Shown here: in pieces, positions 7,874 through 17,220 of the stretch
Numbering within the stretch: the first letter of the stretch is position 1
Layout of the letters: each line of letters opens with the position of its first letter
Program-made: the position numbers and the translations under genes
The notes under the pieces: model-generated
Seen by the model: only the letters and a program-made list of their open reading frames with translations
Told to the model about the DNA's origin: nothing
Databases searched by the model: none
DNA from: Alcanivorax sp.
GTDB taxonomy: Bacteria; Pseudomonadota; Gammaproteobacteria; Pseudomonadales; Alcanivoracaceae
Length of the DNA: 64,000 nucleotides
Reading direction: 5' to 3'
NCBI RefSeq assembly: GCF_019431375.1
Contig: NZ_CP080267.1
Span: forward strand, 1,674,001 to 1,738,000

Positions 7874-9172
7874 TTACTTTTTCTCTTTGCCGTGCTCCAG
7901 AACATCTTTCACATAGGCGCGCTCTTCATTCAGATCATCACTGGCGCCCCGCACAACCGGCAGAACCTGATTTAGAATCACCGCCACCAGCCCGCACAGA
8001 CTGATGCCCTGCAAGGTGAAATCACCATTGCCCATCACCATGCCACCGATACCGAAGATCAGAGTCACCGCCACAATCACCAGGTTGCGTTGGGCGTTGA
8101 GATCTACCCGTGCCTTGATCAGGGTGCTCATGCCGACACTGGCGATGGAGCCAAACATGAGAATCAGAATGCCGCCCATGACCGGGGTAGGAATGCTTTG
8201 CAGCAGCAAACCGAATTTACCGATAAACGCCAGGCTGATGGCAAATAACGCAGTCCATGTCATCACCACCGGATTGAACACTTTCGTCAGCATCACCGCC
8301 CCGGTGACTTCCGAGTAGGTGGTATTGGGCGGGCCACCGAACAGAGCGGCGGCCATGCTGGCGATACCATCGCCAGTGAGGGTGCGGTGCAGGCCGGGTT
8401 TGCGGATATAATCCTTGCCGGTGACGCTGCTGATCGCCAGTACGTCACCCACGTGTTCGATGGCCGGTGCCAGGGCCACCGGCACCATGAACAGGATCGC
8501 CTGCCACTGGAAGCTGGGCGCCACGAAGTCCGGCATGGCCAACCAGCCCGCCTGTTCTACCGCCGTGAAATCCACCATCCCCATCAGCAGGGCTACCAGG
8601 TAACCACTGACCACACCACAAAGAATCGGCAACAAGCGAAACAGACCGTGCCCCAACGTCGCCACCAGCATGGTGCCAAGCAGCGCCACCATGGAAACCA
8701 GCAACGCCTCACCATAGGGGAAAAGTCGCTCGGCGCCGTTGCCGGTCATGCCCATGGCAAAGTTCACCGCCGTGGGCGCCAAGCTTAACCCTATCACCAT
8801 GATGATAGGGCCGGTGACCACCGGCGGCATCAGCCGGTGCAGAAATCCCGGACCATGCCATTTCACCAGCCCCCCCAGCACCACGTAGACCACCGCAGTA
8901 CACAGCAGCGCACCCATGGTGGCAGAAACACCCCACTGTTCGACGCCGTGGGCAATGGGCGCCACAAATACAAAGGAGGACGCCAGGAACACCGGCACCG
9001 AGCGGCGGGTGATCCACTGGAACAACAGCGTGCCAAGGCCGGCGGTGAACAGGGCCACACTGGGGTCCAGCCCGGTGAGCAACGGCATCAGCACCATGGC
9101 ACCGAAAGCCACGAACAGCATCTGCGCACCGATAAGGATGATTTTCCAGTTCCAGAATCCAGGCTGTTGCAT
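7874..9172 (-). CDS. uraA: Uracil/xanthine permease (NCS2 family)
   Basis: 432 residues with about 14 hydrophobic segments. The NCS2 signatures are visible: a TM8 stretch ALAPAIEHVGDVLAIS with the substrate-binding Glu, and GPPNTTYSEVTGAVMLTKV before TM10. It imports uracil with protons across the inner membrane. It lies 122 bases downstream of upp on the same strand, a salvage pairing that supports uracil as substrate. GGGAG precedes the ATG. Confidence 0.88.
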   Translation of the reverse strand: MQQPGFWNWKIILIGAQMLFVAFGAMVLMPLLTGLDPSVALFTAGLGTLLFQWITRRSVPVFLASSFVFVAPIAHGVEQWGVSATMGALLCTAVVYVVLGGLVKWHGPGFLHRLMPPVVTGPIIMVIGLSLAPTAVNFAMGMTGNGAERLFPYGEALLVSMVALLGTMLVATLGHGLFRLLPILCGVVSGYLVALLMGMVDFTAVEQAGWLAMPDFVAPSFQWQAILFMVPVALAPAIEHVGDVLAISSVTGKDYIRKPGLHRTLTGDGIASMAAALFGGPPNTTYSEVTGAVMLTKVFNPVVMTWTALFAISLAFIGKFGLLLQSIPTPVMGGILILMFGSIASVGMSTLIKARVDLNAQRNLVIVAVTLIFGIGGMVMGNGDFTLQGISLCGLVAVILNQVLPVVRGASDDLNEERAYVKDVLEHGKEKK

Positions 9173-9294
9173 ACCAGGGGCTCCCTTTGGGTCCGTGCGT
9201 TGAATTCGGCGCCGCGAAATATTGTTGGAGCCTTGCTCACAAAGCGCAGGGTGACTGCAGCCAGCCTTCGCCTTTGAACCGGCTCCAAGGGCGG

Positions 9295-9927
9295 TTAGCG
9301 AGTACCGAAGATTTTATCCCCGGCGTCGCCCAGACCGGGGATGATATAGCCATCCTCATTGAGCCCCTGATCCACCGAGGCGGTGTAAATCGCCACATCC
9401 GGATGGGCTGCCCTTACCTTTTCAATGCCTTCTGGCGCCGCCACCAGCACCAGGGCACGGATCTGTTGGCAGCCCGCCTTTTTCAGCATGTCGATGCACG
9501 CTACCAGAGAGCCACCGGTCGCCAGCATGGGGTCCACCACTAGCGCCAGGCGTTTATCAATATCGTGGGCCAGCTTTTCAAAGTAGGCCACCGGCTCCAG
9601 GGTCTCCTCATTGCGGTACACTCCCACTACGCTGACCTTGGCGCTGGGAATCAGCTCCAGCACCCCATCGAGCATGCCGATGCCGGCACGCAGGATCGGC
9701 ACCACCGTGACCTTCTTGCCCTTGATGCGCTGGGCCGGCGCCGGGCCCATCCAGGTGTCCACCTGATACTCTTCCAGCTCCAGATCGCTGGTGGCCTCAT
9801 AGGTCAGCAGGCTGCCGACTTCCGCGGTGAGTTGCCGAAAGCTGCGGGTGCTCAGGTTCTGCTGGCGCAGCAGGCCCAGCTTGTGTTTGATCAGAGGGTG
9901 GGTGATTTCATGGACTGACATGGACAC
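9295..9927 (-). CDS. upp: Uracil phosphoribosyltransferase
   Basis: 210 residues, full length. It makes UMP from uracil and PRPP in the cytoplasm. VVDPMLATGGSLVACID is the PRPP loop, VPILRAGIGMLDG the flexible arm, and YIIPGLGDAGDKIFGT the uracil-binding C-terminus. First gene of a upp-uraA salvage pair; the promoter must lie in 9928-10061, shared with the divergent small gene. Confidence 0.95.
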   Translation of the reverse strand: MSMSVHEITHPLIKHKLGLLRQQNLSTRSFRQLTAEVGSLLTYEATSDLELEEYQVDTWMGPAPAQRIKGKKVTVVPILRAGIGMLDGVLELIPSAKVSVVGVYRNEETLEPVAYFEKLAHDIDKRLALVVDPMLATGGSLVACIDMLKKAGCQQIRALVLVAAPEGIEKVRAAHPDVAIYTASVDQGLNEDGYIIPGLGDAGDKIFGTR

Positions 9928-10061
9928 GCTCCTTGGGACCGGGTGGCGAAGTACAGATGGCCAGTATTGTGCCGCTTACACCGCAAAAGTCACTGCCGTG
10001 CACCTGTCACTGTTCTCCGGATCACAGCGGTGGTAGCGTCATAAAGTAAAAAGGAGATCCC

Positions 10062-10244
10062 GTGAGCAAAACCCTCGACGAGTTGTCAAAACAGGCGTTC
10101 GTGTATGAATGTGCCAGCCGCGCGCTGGCAGCCAGTTTTTCCAACCCCACTGCCAAACCCTCCATTGCCAGTATGGTGCGGGACGCGGAAAAGCTGTGGG
10201 AAGAGTTGCAGGAATGGCAAACCCGACAGGAGTCAGCGTCATGA
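10062..10244 (+). CDS. Small protein upstream of the rhodanese gene
   Basis: 60 residues, rich in Ala, Glu and Lys with one Cys, probably helical; I do not recognise a family. It is supported as a gene by AAGGAG 5 bases before its GTG and by the ATGA overlap with the rhodanese gene, which implies translational coupling. Confidence 0.6.
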   Translation: MSKTLDELSKQAFVYECASRALAASFSNPTAKPSIASMVRDAEKLWEELQEWQTRQESAS

Positions 10245-10606
10245 AACGTATCAGTCTGGGTCTACTGGTGCTGCTAAGCATTCTCGCCGCCCCACTGTGG
10301 GCTGCTGACAGTATCAGCATCAACGAGCTCAAACAGGCCATGCAGGCCGACCGGGCCCCCATAATCATTGATGTCCGTGATGAGGATGAGTACCTGGCCG
10401 GCCACATTCCCGGCGCCATCATGGTGCCGGCCAAACAGATGGAGCAGCATCTGGACATGCTCAAGCAGTACCGCAAACAGGAAATCGTGCTGTACTGCGT
10501 GTCCGGTCGCCGCGCCAGCGCCGCTGCCACCGTGCTGGAGGATGCCGGTTTCAAGAAGGTACGGCTGCTGGAGGGCAACTATCCCGCCTGGAGCGAAGCC
10601 CAATAA
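10241..10606 (+). CDS. Exported rhodanese-domain protein
   Basis: 121 residues. A signal peptide (MKRISLGLLVLLSILAAPLWA) puts it in the periplasm. The single rhodanese domain shows IIIDVRDEDEYLAGHIPGAI and the active-site loop YCVSGRRAS with the sulfur-carrying Cys. It would carry persulfide or act as a thiol-sulfur transferase; the partner is unknown. GGAG lies upstream inside the preceding small gene, which it overlaps by 4 bases. Confidence 0.87.
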   Translation: MKRISLGLLVLLSILAAPLWAADSISINELKQAMQADRAPIIIDVRDEDEYLAGHIPGAIMVPAKQMEQHLDMLKQYRKQEIVLYCVSGRRASAAATVLEDAGFKKVRLLEGNYPAWSEAQ

Positions 10607-10623
10607 CCCGCTCACAACCGCCC

Positions 10624-10644
10624 GGGAGCCCAGCAGGGGCTCCC
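10624..10644 (+). terminator. Hairpin after the rhodanese gene
   Basis: GGGAGCCC / GGGCTCCC, 8-bp perfect arms around AGCAG, 17 bases after the stop. It has no T-run, so it is only a likely terminator or RNA end-protecting hairpin. Confidence 0.5.
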
Positions 10645-10768
10645 TAACTCATTGACCATAAAGCCATTATCCTTACTCCTTCGGCTACGACTTTCCGCCA
10701 TTAGCCGGAACCGCCTTGCATTGCTATAATCCGCGCCCACCACCAACCCTGTTTGAGAAGGATAGATC

Positions 10769-11299
10769 ATGGATTTTGCTAAGGTTCCCGCCGGGAAAGA
10801 GATTCCGGAAGACATCTACGTGGTCATCGAGATCCCGGCCAACGCTGACCCGATCAAGTACGAGATCGACAAAGACAGCAACGCCGTATTCGTCGACCGC
10901 TTCATGGCAACCCCCATGTTCTACCCGGCCAACTACGGCTACATCCCCAACACCCTGTCCGAAGACGGCGACCCGCTGGACGTGCTGGTTGTAACCCCTT
11001 ACCCGGTGGTTCCCGGCTCCGTGATCCGCTGCCGTCCGGTCGGCATCCTGAACATGACCGACGAAGCCGGTAAAGATGCCAAGTTGGTGGCAGTACCGCA
11101 CACCAAGCTGACCAAGATCTACGACAACGTAAAAGACATCAACGATCTGCCCGAGCTGCTGCTGGCCCAGATCAAGCACTTCTTCGAGCACTACAAAGAG
11201 CTGGAAGCCGGCAAGTGGGTGAAGGTAGATAGCTGGGACGGCGCTGAAGCCGCCAAAGCCGAGATCCTGAAGTCCGTAGAAGCCTACGAGAAAGCGTAA
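10769..11299 (+). CDS. ppa: Inorganic pyrophosphatase (family I)
   Basis: 176 residues. It hydrolyses PPi to phosphate in the cytoplasm, pulling biosynthetic reactions forward. Mg-binding and catalytic residues sit in YEIDKDSNAVFVDR, NYGYIPNTL and DGDPLDVLV, with the DAKLVAVP segment later. AGAAGG lies upstream of the ATG. Followed by a composite heptamer-arm repeat that also contains a terminator-type hairpin. Confidence 0.96.
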   Translation: MDFAKVPAGKEIPEDIYVVIEIPANADPIKYEIDKDSNAVFVDRFMATPMFYPANYGYIPNTLSEDGDPLDVLVVTPYPVVPGSVIRCRPVGILNMTDEAGKDAKLVAVPHTKLTKIYDNVKDINDLPELLLAQIKHFFEHYKELEAGKWVKVDSWDGAEAAKAEILKSVEAYEKA

Positions 11300-11303
11300 G
11301 GCG

Positions 11304-11525
11304 AGCTGCAAGCCACAAGCTTCAAGTTGCAACGCGAGATAGTGTCGCGGTAAGCAGCAAGTAAAAAGGCCGCGCCCCTATCACAGGGCGCGGCCTTTTC
11401 TTTTTCAGGTGCCTTGATCTCCCTGGCAGGCTCCGTGCGCGGGCACGGCATAGCTTTCCCCACCAGGCCTTCCCGCGGCTTCTAGCTTGTAGCTCGCAGC
11501 TAGGAGCTAGGAGCTAGGAGCTAAG
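11304..11525. repeat. Composite heptamer-arm element S1
   Basis: Left arm 11304-11331 is four tandem 7-mers of the AGCTNCA type. The core hairpin 11364-11399 pairs AAAAGGCCGCGCCC with GGGCGCGGCCTTTT. The right arm 11484-11525 is exactly six 7-mers beginning AGCT, three of them AGCTAGG. It lies between the convergent ppa and AraC genes, so the core probably ends both transcripts. Confidence 0.75.
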
Positions 11526-11534
11526 ATTCTGCCC

Positions 11535-12563
11535 TTATCTCTGCTCCCGATAGGCCCGTGGCGTTGCCCCACTCCAACGCTTGAACGCCTTGGAGAAGTT
11601 GGCCACATCGTTATACCCCAGCGCATAGGCCACCTCGCTGATACTGTTATCCGGCTGCGCCAGCAAACGCTGAGCCTGACGATAACGCTCCTCATCCTGA
11701 AGCTGACGATAACTGAGACCGGACTGTTGCAGGTGACGCTTGAGGGTCCGTGGTGACACCGACAGTTTTTCTGCCATGGCCTCCAGCGACGGCAGCGGCG
11801 CGGGGCGATCCTGCAGGGCACCGCGGATTCGCTCAGCCATGACCCCGTCTTCCTCGGTACGCCACTGCCGGAACTCCAGCTCGCATTGCTCCCGGGCCAG
11901 GGCTGCCACTTGCGGGTCAGCCAGACGCGGCCGAGCCGCCAGAGCCGACTGGGGAAAGACCAGGGCATCCTCATCCTGATCAAACAGCACCGGCACGCCC
12001 ACTTCCTGTTTAAGGGTCGACAGATAGGCAGGCGCTGGTCCCCGGCGGCGAATCTCCAGGCCCTGCGGGGGCGCATCCAGCAACTGCTCGATCATGAATA
12101 CCAGTCCTACCAGCATGGCTTCGACAACAAAATCATGGGCCACGCCCAGGTTTGCCGTGCTGCGGAGCTGGAGATGGGCAAGCTCTCCCTGGCGGGTCTG
12201 GTCAATGACCAGAAACGGGGCCCGCAGCCCCAGAAACCGGCACGCTGCATCCAGCGCATCCTGGGCGCTGGCGCTGGACAGGGCCAGCAGCCCCACAGGC
12301 CCGTGCAGGGTGATGCTCATGGCACGGGCATAGCGAAATCCCAGCCCCTGCTCCCCGACCATGGCCACCCCCCGCTCGGCCACGGTCTGGGCCAGGGACA
12401 TGGATACCCGCCGGTCCGGGGCCAGCAACTCGTCGCGGCTCACCCCCAGCCCCGCCAGCAGGGACGGGGCATCCAGCTCCATGCCCGCCAGCACGTCATA
12501 GAGCAATACCACATAAATACCCGGTATCCCGGCATTTCCCCAGGGACGGCCCGAACTCACCAT
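11535..12563 (-). CDS. AraC-family regulator with arabinose-binding-type N-terminal domain
   Basis: 342 residues. The N-terminal half (LDAPSLLAGLGVSRDELLAP and LHGPVGLLALSS) is the ligand-sensing domain seen in OruR-like regulators; the C-terminal two HTHs include SPRTLKRHLQQSGLSYRQL and ISEVAYALGYNDVANFSKAF with the closing GATPRAYR. The ATG at 12563 has GGAGG 8 bases upstream; an in-frame ATG at 12641 lies inside an operator-like palindrome and is rejected. It is divergent from the PF10118 hydrolase gene, which it probably controls. Confidence 0.88.
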   Translation of the reverse strand: MVSSGRPWGNAGIPGIYVVLLYDVLAGMELDAPSLLAGLGVSRDELLAPDRRVSMSLAQTVAERGVAMVGEQGLGFRYARAMSITLHGPVGLLALSSASAQDALDAACRFLGLRAPFLVIDQTRQGELAHLQLRSTANLGVAHDFVVEAMLVGLVFMIEQLLDAPPQGLEIRRRGPAPAYLSTLKQEVGVPVLFDQDEDALVFPQSALAARPRLADPQVAALAREQCELEFRQWRTEEDGVMAERIRGALQDRPAPLPSLEAMAEKLSVSPRTLKRHLQQSGLSYRQLQDEERYRQAQRLLAQPDNSISEVAYALGYNDVANFSKAFKRWSGATPRAYREQR

Positions 12564-12610
12564 TTGTTGGCCCTCCACGACAAGACCTTGACTGCAAGAC
12601 CTCGCATAGT

Positions 12611-12643
12611 AGATGTCATTGAGTGATGTCAGCAATGACATCT
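12611..12643. promoter_or_regulatory. Operator-like inverted repeat in the AraC/hydrolase divergent region
   Basis: AGATGTCATTG and CAATGACATCT are perfect 11-bp arms separated by 11 bases, which contain a third partial half-site TGATGTC. It ends 13 bases before the hydrolase ATG. Binding by the adjacent AraC regulator is inferred. Confidence 0.55.
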
Positions 12644-12656
12644 TGAGGAGACACCA

Positions 12657-13520
12657 ATGAAGCTACGACTGATGAAAAAAAGGAAAACCCCGGCCATCAG
12701 CATTACTCCCCGCCGCATGAGGTTCACCTTCGAGGGCCTGGAAGAGCAGCCCTACTGGTTCGACAACGACCCGGTGCTCACCCATGTGCTGAACGTGATG
12801 TCGCTGACCTTCCCGGATGGCGAGCGTTTCTTCGTGGATTCCGTGCGCGCCCTGCGCGACCAGGCAAAAGGCCCGAACCGGCAGAAAGATATTTCCGGTT
12901 TTATCGGTCAGGAAGCCATGCACTCGCTGGAACATCAGGCCTTCAATGATCTGTTTGCCGAAGGCCAGTACGACGATATCGTTGATCACGCCCTGGCGGT
13001 GACCCGCAAGCTGCTGGCCGGCGCCCGCAAGTACATGAGCCAGCAGCAACAACTGGCGGCCACCGCCGGGCTGGAACACATCACCGCGATTCTTGCCGAC
13101 GCCATCCTGCGCCGCCCGGACCTGGTGGAAAAAATGCACCCGTCGGTACGCAACCTGTGGGTCTGGCATGCCATCGAGGAAACCGAACACAAGGCGGTGG
13201 CCTACGATCTGTACAAGGACGTGAGCGACAACTACCTGGAACGTCAGCGCACCTTCCTGTCTGGCTCGGCCTACCTGGTGGGCTTCACCTCCTATTTCAC
13301 CTGGCAGATGCTCAAACGCGACGGCATCCACCGCCAGCCGCTGACCCTGGCCAAAGGCCTGTGGAAGGGCTTCGGTTACCGCGGCGTCATCAGCAGCGTC
13401 ATCCCCGCCTGGTTCAGCTACCTGAAACCCGGCTTCCACCCCTGGGAAGACGATAACAGCGCCCTGATCGAAAAATGGCGGGCCAGCCTGCCGCAGGTGA
13501 AGGAAAAGGATGCGGCGTGA
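12657..13520 (+). CDS. Metal-dependent hydrolase, PF10118 family
   Basis: 287 residues. Conserved His and Glu-rich stretches fit the family: GFIGQEAMHSLEHQAFND, AATAGLEHITAIL and WHAIEETEHKAVAYDLY, which look like a ferritin-like di-metal site made of EXXH pairs. Substrate and exact reaction are unknown. GAGGAG lies 8 bases before the ATG. It is divergently transcribed from an AraC regulator across a strong dyad. Confidence 0.8.
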   Translation: MKLRLMKKRKTPAISITPRRMRFTFEGLEEQPYWFDNDPVLTHVLNVMSLTFPDGERFFVDSVRALRDQAKGPNRQKDISGFIGQEAMHSLEHQAFNDLFAEGQYDDIVDHALAVTRKLLAGARKYMSQQQQLAATAGLEHITAILADAILRRPDLVEKMHPSVRNLWVWHAIEETEHKAVAYDLYKDVSDNYLERQRTFLSGSAYLVGFTSYFTWQMLKRDGIHRQPLTLAKGLWKGFGYRGVISSVIPAWFSYLKPGFHPWEDDNSALIEKWRASLPQVKEKDAA

Positions 13521-13524
13521 TTTA

Positions 13525-13671
13525 GTGAATAGTTAACAGTGAATAGTTAACAGCGATGCGCCCAATCTTTGTTTTGCCGTAAACGCAAGAGGCCGCGCCC
13601 AGAGCTTGGGCGCGGCCTCTTTGCTTCGAATAACAGCCAACGCTTTGCGCGCAGCTGTTAACTGTTAACTG
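13525..13671. repeat. Composite heptamer-arm element T1
   Basis: Left arm 13525-13553 is tandem AGTTAAC / AGTGAAT 7-mers. The core 13588-13620 pairs AGAGGCCGCGCCCA with TGGGCGCGGCCTCT. The right arm 13655-13671 is ACTGTTA 7-mers. It lies between convergent genes and can act as a bidirectional terminator. Confidence 0.8.
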
Positions 13672-13677
13672 CCGTTC

Positions 13678-14685
13678 TCACCCTTCCTGAAGCAACTTCC
13701 TCAGATCCACCAGCGCCGCATTGGCACGGGATACATAGTTGGCCATCACCAGGGAATGGTTGGCCAGCATGCCGAAACCATCGCCATTGAGAATCAACGG
13801 GCTCCAGAGGGTTTCCTGGGTGGCTTCCAGTTCACGGACCATCTGGCGGAAGCTGACAGTGGCGTTCTTTTTGCGCAGCACTTCAGCGAAATCCACCTCA
13901 GCGGCACGCATCAGTTGCGTCAATGCCCAGGTGGCTCCTCGAGCTTCGTAAAACGCATCGTCGATCTTCAACCAGGGCGTTTTCACGAAGTCTTCCTCAT
14001 TGCCAGGCTTGGCAACAGACTCGGCACTGCCCACATCCATGTTCAGCTCACTGCGCCCGACACTCTGACTGAGTTTCAGGCTCAGAGAACCCAGCCGGCT
14101 CTGAACTTCGTTGAGCCAGTAGTTGAGATTATCGGCCCGGGAATAAAACTTGCCGTCACCTTCGTCGGCATCGGTGAGACGATCCAGGTAACGCTCCAGC
14201 GCCTTGATACCCCGGCGGTATTCGCTTTCCGTTGCGGGCATGGCCCAGCTTTGCGCGTCGAAGTTGAACTGGGGCTCGGCGATGGCCAGATCCCGGTCCT
14301 CCTGACTCTGGGACTGGGAACGGCTCATGTCACGACGCAGCACCCGGGTGAAATCACGAACCTGCACCAGCACACCGTATTCCCAGGATGGCATGTTATC
14401 CATCCACAGACGGTGGGGGAGGATGTCATTACTGAGATAGCCCCCCGGTTTGGATAGCAAGGTGTCCGCAACGAATATCAGCTCACGGGCGATGGTTTCC
14501 CCGGCAACCGCATTGTCGCGCTTGGGCAATTCACGCAGATCCGGCTCCTGGCTCCAGTACCAGCTGAGCAGAACATCCACGAGCAACAACAACCCGAGCA
14601 GCCAGAGCACACCCTTCCAGATCCTGTTATTGCGAGGGTCGAGCACGGCATCGCCCATTTTTTCTGTGAATTTTTCGTTACTCAT
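13678..14685 (-). CDS. DUF2333 family membrane-anchored protein
   Basis: 335 residues. One N-terminal membrane segment (GVLWLLGLLLLVDVLLSWYW) follows a short cytoplasmic start, so most of the protein is periplasmic. YLSNDILPHRLWMDNMPSWE and the C-terminal NHSLVMANYVSRANAALVDL match the DUF2333 family; the function is unknown. The ATG at 14685 has GGGAG 6 bases upstream; the frame extends 75 codons further without support. Its 3' end abuts repeat T1. Confidence 0.82.
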   Translation of the reverse strand: MSNEKFTEKMGDAVLDPRNNRIWKGVLWLLGLLLLVDVLLSWYWSQEPDLRELPKRDNAVAGETIARELIFVADTLLSKPGGYLSNDILPHRLWMDNMPSWEYGVLVQVRDFTRVLRRDMSRSQSQSQEDRDLAIAEPQFNFDAQSWAMPATESEYRRGIKALERYLDRLTDADEGDGKFYSRADNLNYWLNEVQSRLGSLSLKLSQSVGRSELNMDVGSAESVAKPGNEEDFVKTPWLKIDDAFYEARGATWALTQLMRAAEVDFAEVLRKKNATVSFRQMVRELEATQETLWSPLILNGDGFGMLANHSLVMANYVSRANAALVDLRKLLQEG

Positions 14686-14921
14686 GATCACTCCCAAGAT
14701 CCATCTGCGAATAACTATACAATAGGCCGACGGTGAAAACCCAAATCCCCTGCACCCGGCCAGAAATATGCACCGCCCGGGTCGACACCCTTTGCCTTCT
14801 GCACGCCCACTGGCGAGAATAGCGGCCCGACGCCACTGCACTGCCGGACTTTGCGGGTTGCCGCCAATGAAACTTCCCGCCCTTTTGCGCATCGAAGCAG
14901 TGGCCATCACAGGAGACAGGC

Positions 14922-16787
14922 ATGCGATCAGCTTGGCAACCGCTACTTTTCATTATTGCGCTTTTCCCGGTGTGGGCGGGTGCCAGTGATCTGTTCGGGG
15001 ACGACCCGCTACCTACCGTGGACGAAGCCATCCAACTTGTCACGGATGCGGACTGGGACAACCAGCAGTTGCTGCTGGATTTCGAGCTGATCGACGACGT
15101 TTACCTGTACCAGCACCGTTTCGGTTTCAGCCTGCGTGACCAGAACGGCAATGTATTGGAGGATTTCGCCGACTATGCCCTGCCCCCCGGCAAGGACAAG
15201 ACCGACGAAATTTTCGGGGATGTGAAGGTCTACTATGACCGGCTTTCCCTGGCCCTGCCGGTAACCAGCGTACCGCTGGTGGCCACCGAGCTGGAAGTAC
15301 GCTACCAGGGCTGCATCGAGGATACCCTGTGCTACCCACCCACCAAAAAGGTCATCCCCCTGGCCAATCCGGCACCGGCAAAAAAGTCCCCGGCCGCGAC
15401 CGCGGCCCCCTCCAGTGAGTCCGCCAGCACCCGCAACGATGACGACAGTTTTCTCGGCACCCTGCAATCCGAAGACGCCAATGCCTTTAACCGGTGGATG
15501 AACGACCGCTCCCTGGGCCTGGTCATCGGCCTGTTTTTCGTGGGCGGGCTGCTGCTGGCATTCACACCCTGTGTGTTCCCCATGGTGCCGATCCTGTCCG
15601 GGATCATTGCCGGTGAGAAGGAACCCAGTGCCAGCCGCGGCTTTGTGCTGAGCACCAGCTATGTACTCGGTATGGCGGTGCCCTACACCCTGGCGGGGCT
15701 GCTGGTTGCGGTATTTGGCGCCGGGCTGAACCTGCAGGTCCTACTGCAACAACCGGCGGCCATCATTACCTCCACCGTGATCTTCGTGCTGCTGGCGCTG
15801 TCCATGTTCGGCCTCTATGAGCTGCAACTGCCCGCCTTTCTGCGTAACAGGTTGCACCAGCCCGGCGAGGCCAAACGCGGCAGTCTGGTCGGTGCCGCCA
15901 TCATGGGCACCATCTCTGCTCTTGTGGTCTCTCCCTGTGTGACACCGATTCTGGCCGGGGCACTGATCTATGTGGCCGCCAGCGGCGACGCCCTCACCGG
16001 GGGGGCCTCCCTGTTCGCCCTGTCCATGGGCATGGGTGTACCGCTGATCATGTTTGGTACCGGTGGCGGCAGCCTGCTACCCCGGGCCGGCATGTGGATG
16101 GAAGAGATCAAACGCTTTTTCGGTGTGGTCATGCTGGGGGTGGCCATCTGGCTGCTGGACCGCATCATCAGCGGCACCATTACCCTGGGCCTTTACGGTC
16201 TGCTGCTGGCGGTCTACGGCGTGCAGCTTGGCGCCCTGGAAGCCGCCGGCGAAGGGATTGCCCGACTCAAGCGCGGCATCGCCCTGGTGCTGGCTCTTTA
16301 TGGCTCGGTAATGATCGTCGGAGCACTCAGTGGTGGCGACGACCCGCTGCAACCCCTGGCGCCGATGACACAATCGGCGCCGGTCACAGACACCGCCAGC
16401 GCCCCGGCCGATCACGGTCCCTGGCAGACTATCCTTGGCCGCGACAATCTTAATGCCGCCCTGGCCGATTCCCGCCGGGCCGGCAAACCGGTGCTGGTGG
16501 ATTTCTTTGCCGAGTGGTGCGTGGCCTGCAAGGTATTGGAAGAAACCACCCTCAGCGACCCGCAGGTACTGGCCGCCATGGAAGGCTTCGACCTCTACCG
16601 GGTGGATATCACCGAGATCAATGCGGACAGCCAGGCGATCATGGAGCAGTACAACATCCTCGGCCTGCCGGCACTGGTGTTCTTCACCCCGGCAGGCCCG
16701 GAACTGCCGGAATCCCGGGTGCTGGGCGAAATGAAACCGGAACGGTTTCTGGAGCACCTGGACAAACGGGTCATGCCGGGGCTTTGA
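14922..16787 (+). CDS. dsbD: Thiol:disulfide interchange protein DsbD
   Basis: 621 residues. It carries electrons from cytoplasmic thioredoxin across the inner membrane to periplasmic DsbC/DsbG and CcmG. The three modules are present: signal peptide plus n-domain with the Cys pair in YQGCIEDTLCYPP; the eight-TM domain with TPCVFPM and SPCVTPI; and the C-terminal thioredoxin domain with EWCVACK (Cys533 and Cys536). GGAG precedes the ATG. It lies just before aroQ-accBC, the same order as in Pseudomonas aeruginosa. Confidence 0.95.
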   Translation: MRSAWQPLLFIIALFPVWAGASDLFGDDPLPTVDEAIQLVTDADWDNQQLLLDFELIDDVYLYQHRFGFSLRDQNGNVLEDFADYALPPGKDKTDEIFGDVKVYYDRLSLALPVTSVPLVATELEVRYQGCIEDTLCYPPTKKVIPLANPAPAKKSPAATAAPSSESASTRNDDDSFLGTLQSEDANAFNRWMNDRSLGLVIGLFFVGGLLLAFTPCVFPMVPILSGIIAGEKEPSASRGFVLSTSYVLGMAVPYTLAGLLVAVFGAGLNLQVLLQQPAAIITSTVIFVLLALSMFGLYELQLPAFLRNRLHQPGEAKRGSLVGAAIMGTISALVVSPCVTPILAGALIYVAASGDALTGGASLFALSMGMGVPLIMFGTGGGSLLPRAGMWMEEIKRFFGVVMLGVAIWLLDRIISGTITLGLYGLLLAVYGVQLGALEAAGEGIARLKRGIALVLALYGSVMIVGALSGGDDPLQPLAPMTQSAPVTDTASAPADHGPWQTILGRDNLNAALADSRRAGKPVLVDFFAEWCVACKVLEETTLSDPQVLAAMEGFDLYRVDITEINADSQAIMEQYNILGLPALVFFTPAGPELPESRVLGEMKPERFLEHLDKRVMPGL

Positions 16788-16810
16788 TGCCCCGCCACGA
16801 CTCCATGCCC

Positions 16811-17010
<200 letters not shown>

Positions 17011-17220
17011 GGAAAGCGATGGAGCCCCACCCAAACAAAAACCGTGAAACAGTACCGATTGCACGGCATCTTCCGGCAACTTGTAACGAATGTTGTAAAA
17101 CCCTTTTTTCTGTCATGATTTCCCCCTAGTATTGCACAAGTGCCAGAAACGCCGGGATAACCGGGGTATTTCCTGCACGTTCACGGTAGATAACGACAAA
17201 TTCCCCAGGGGGGACCTGTT

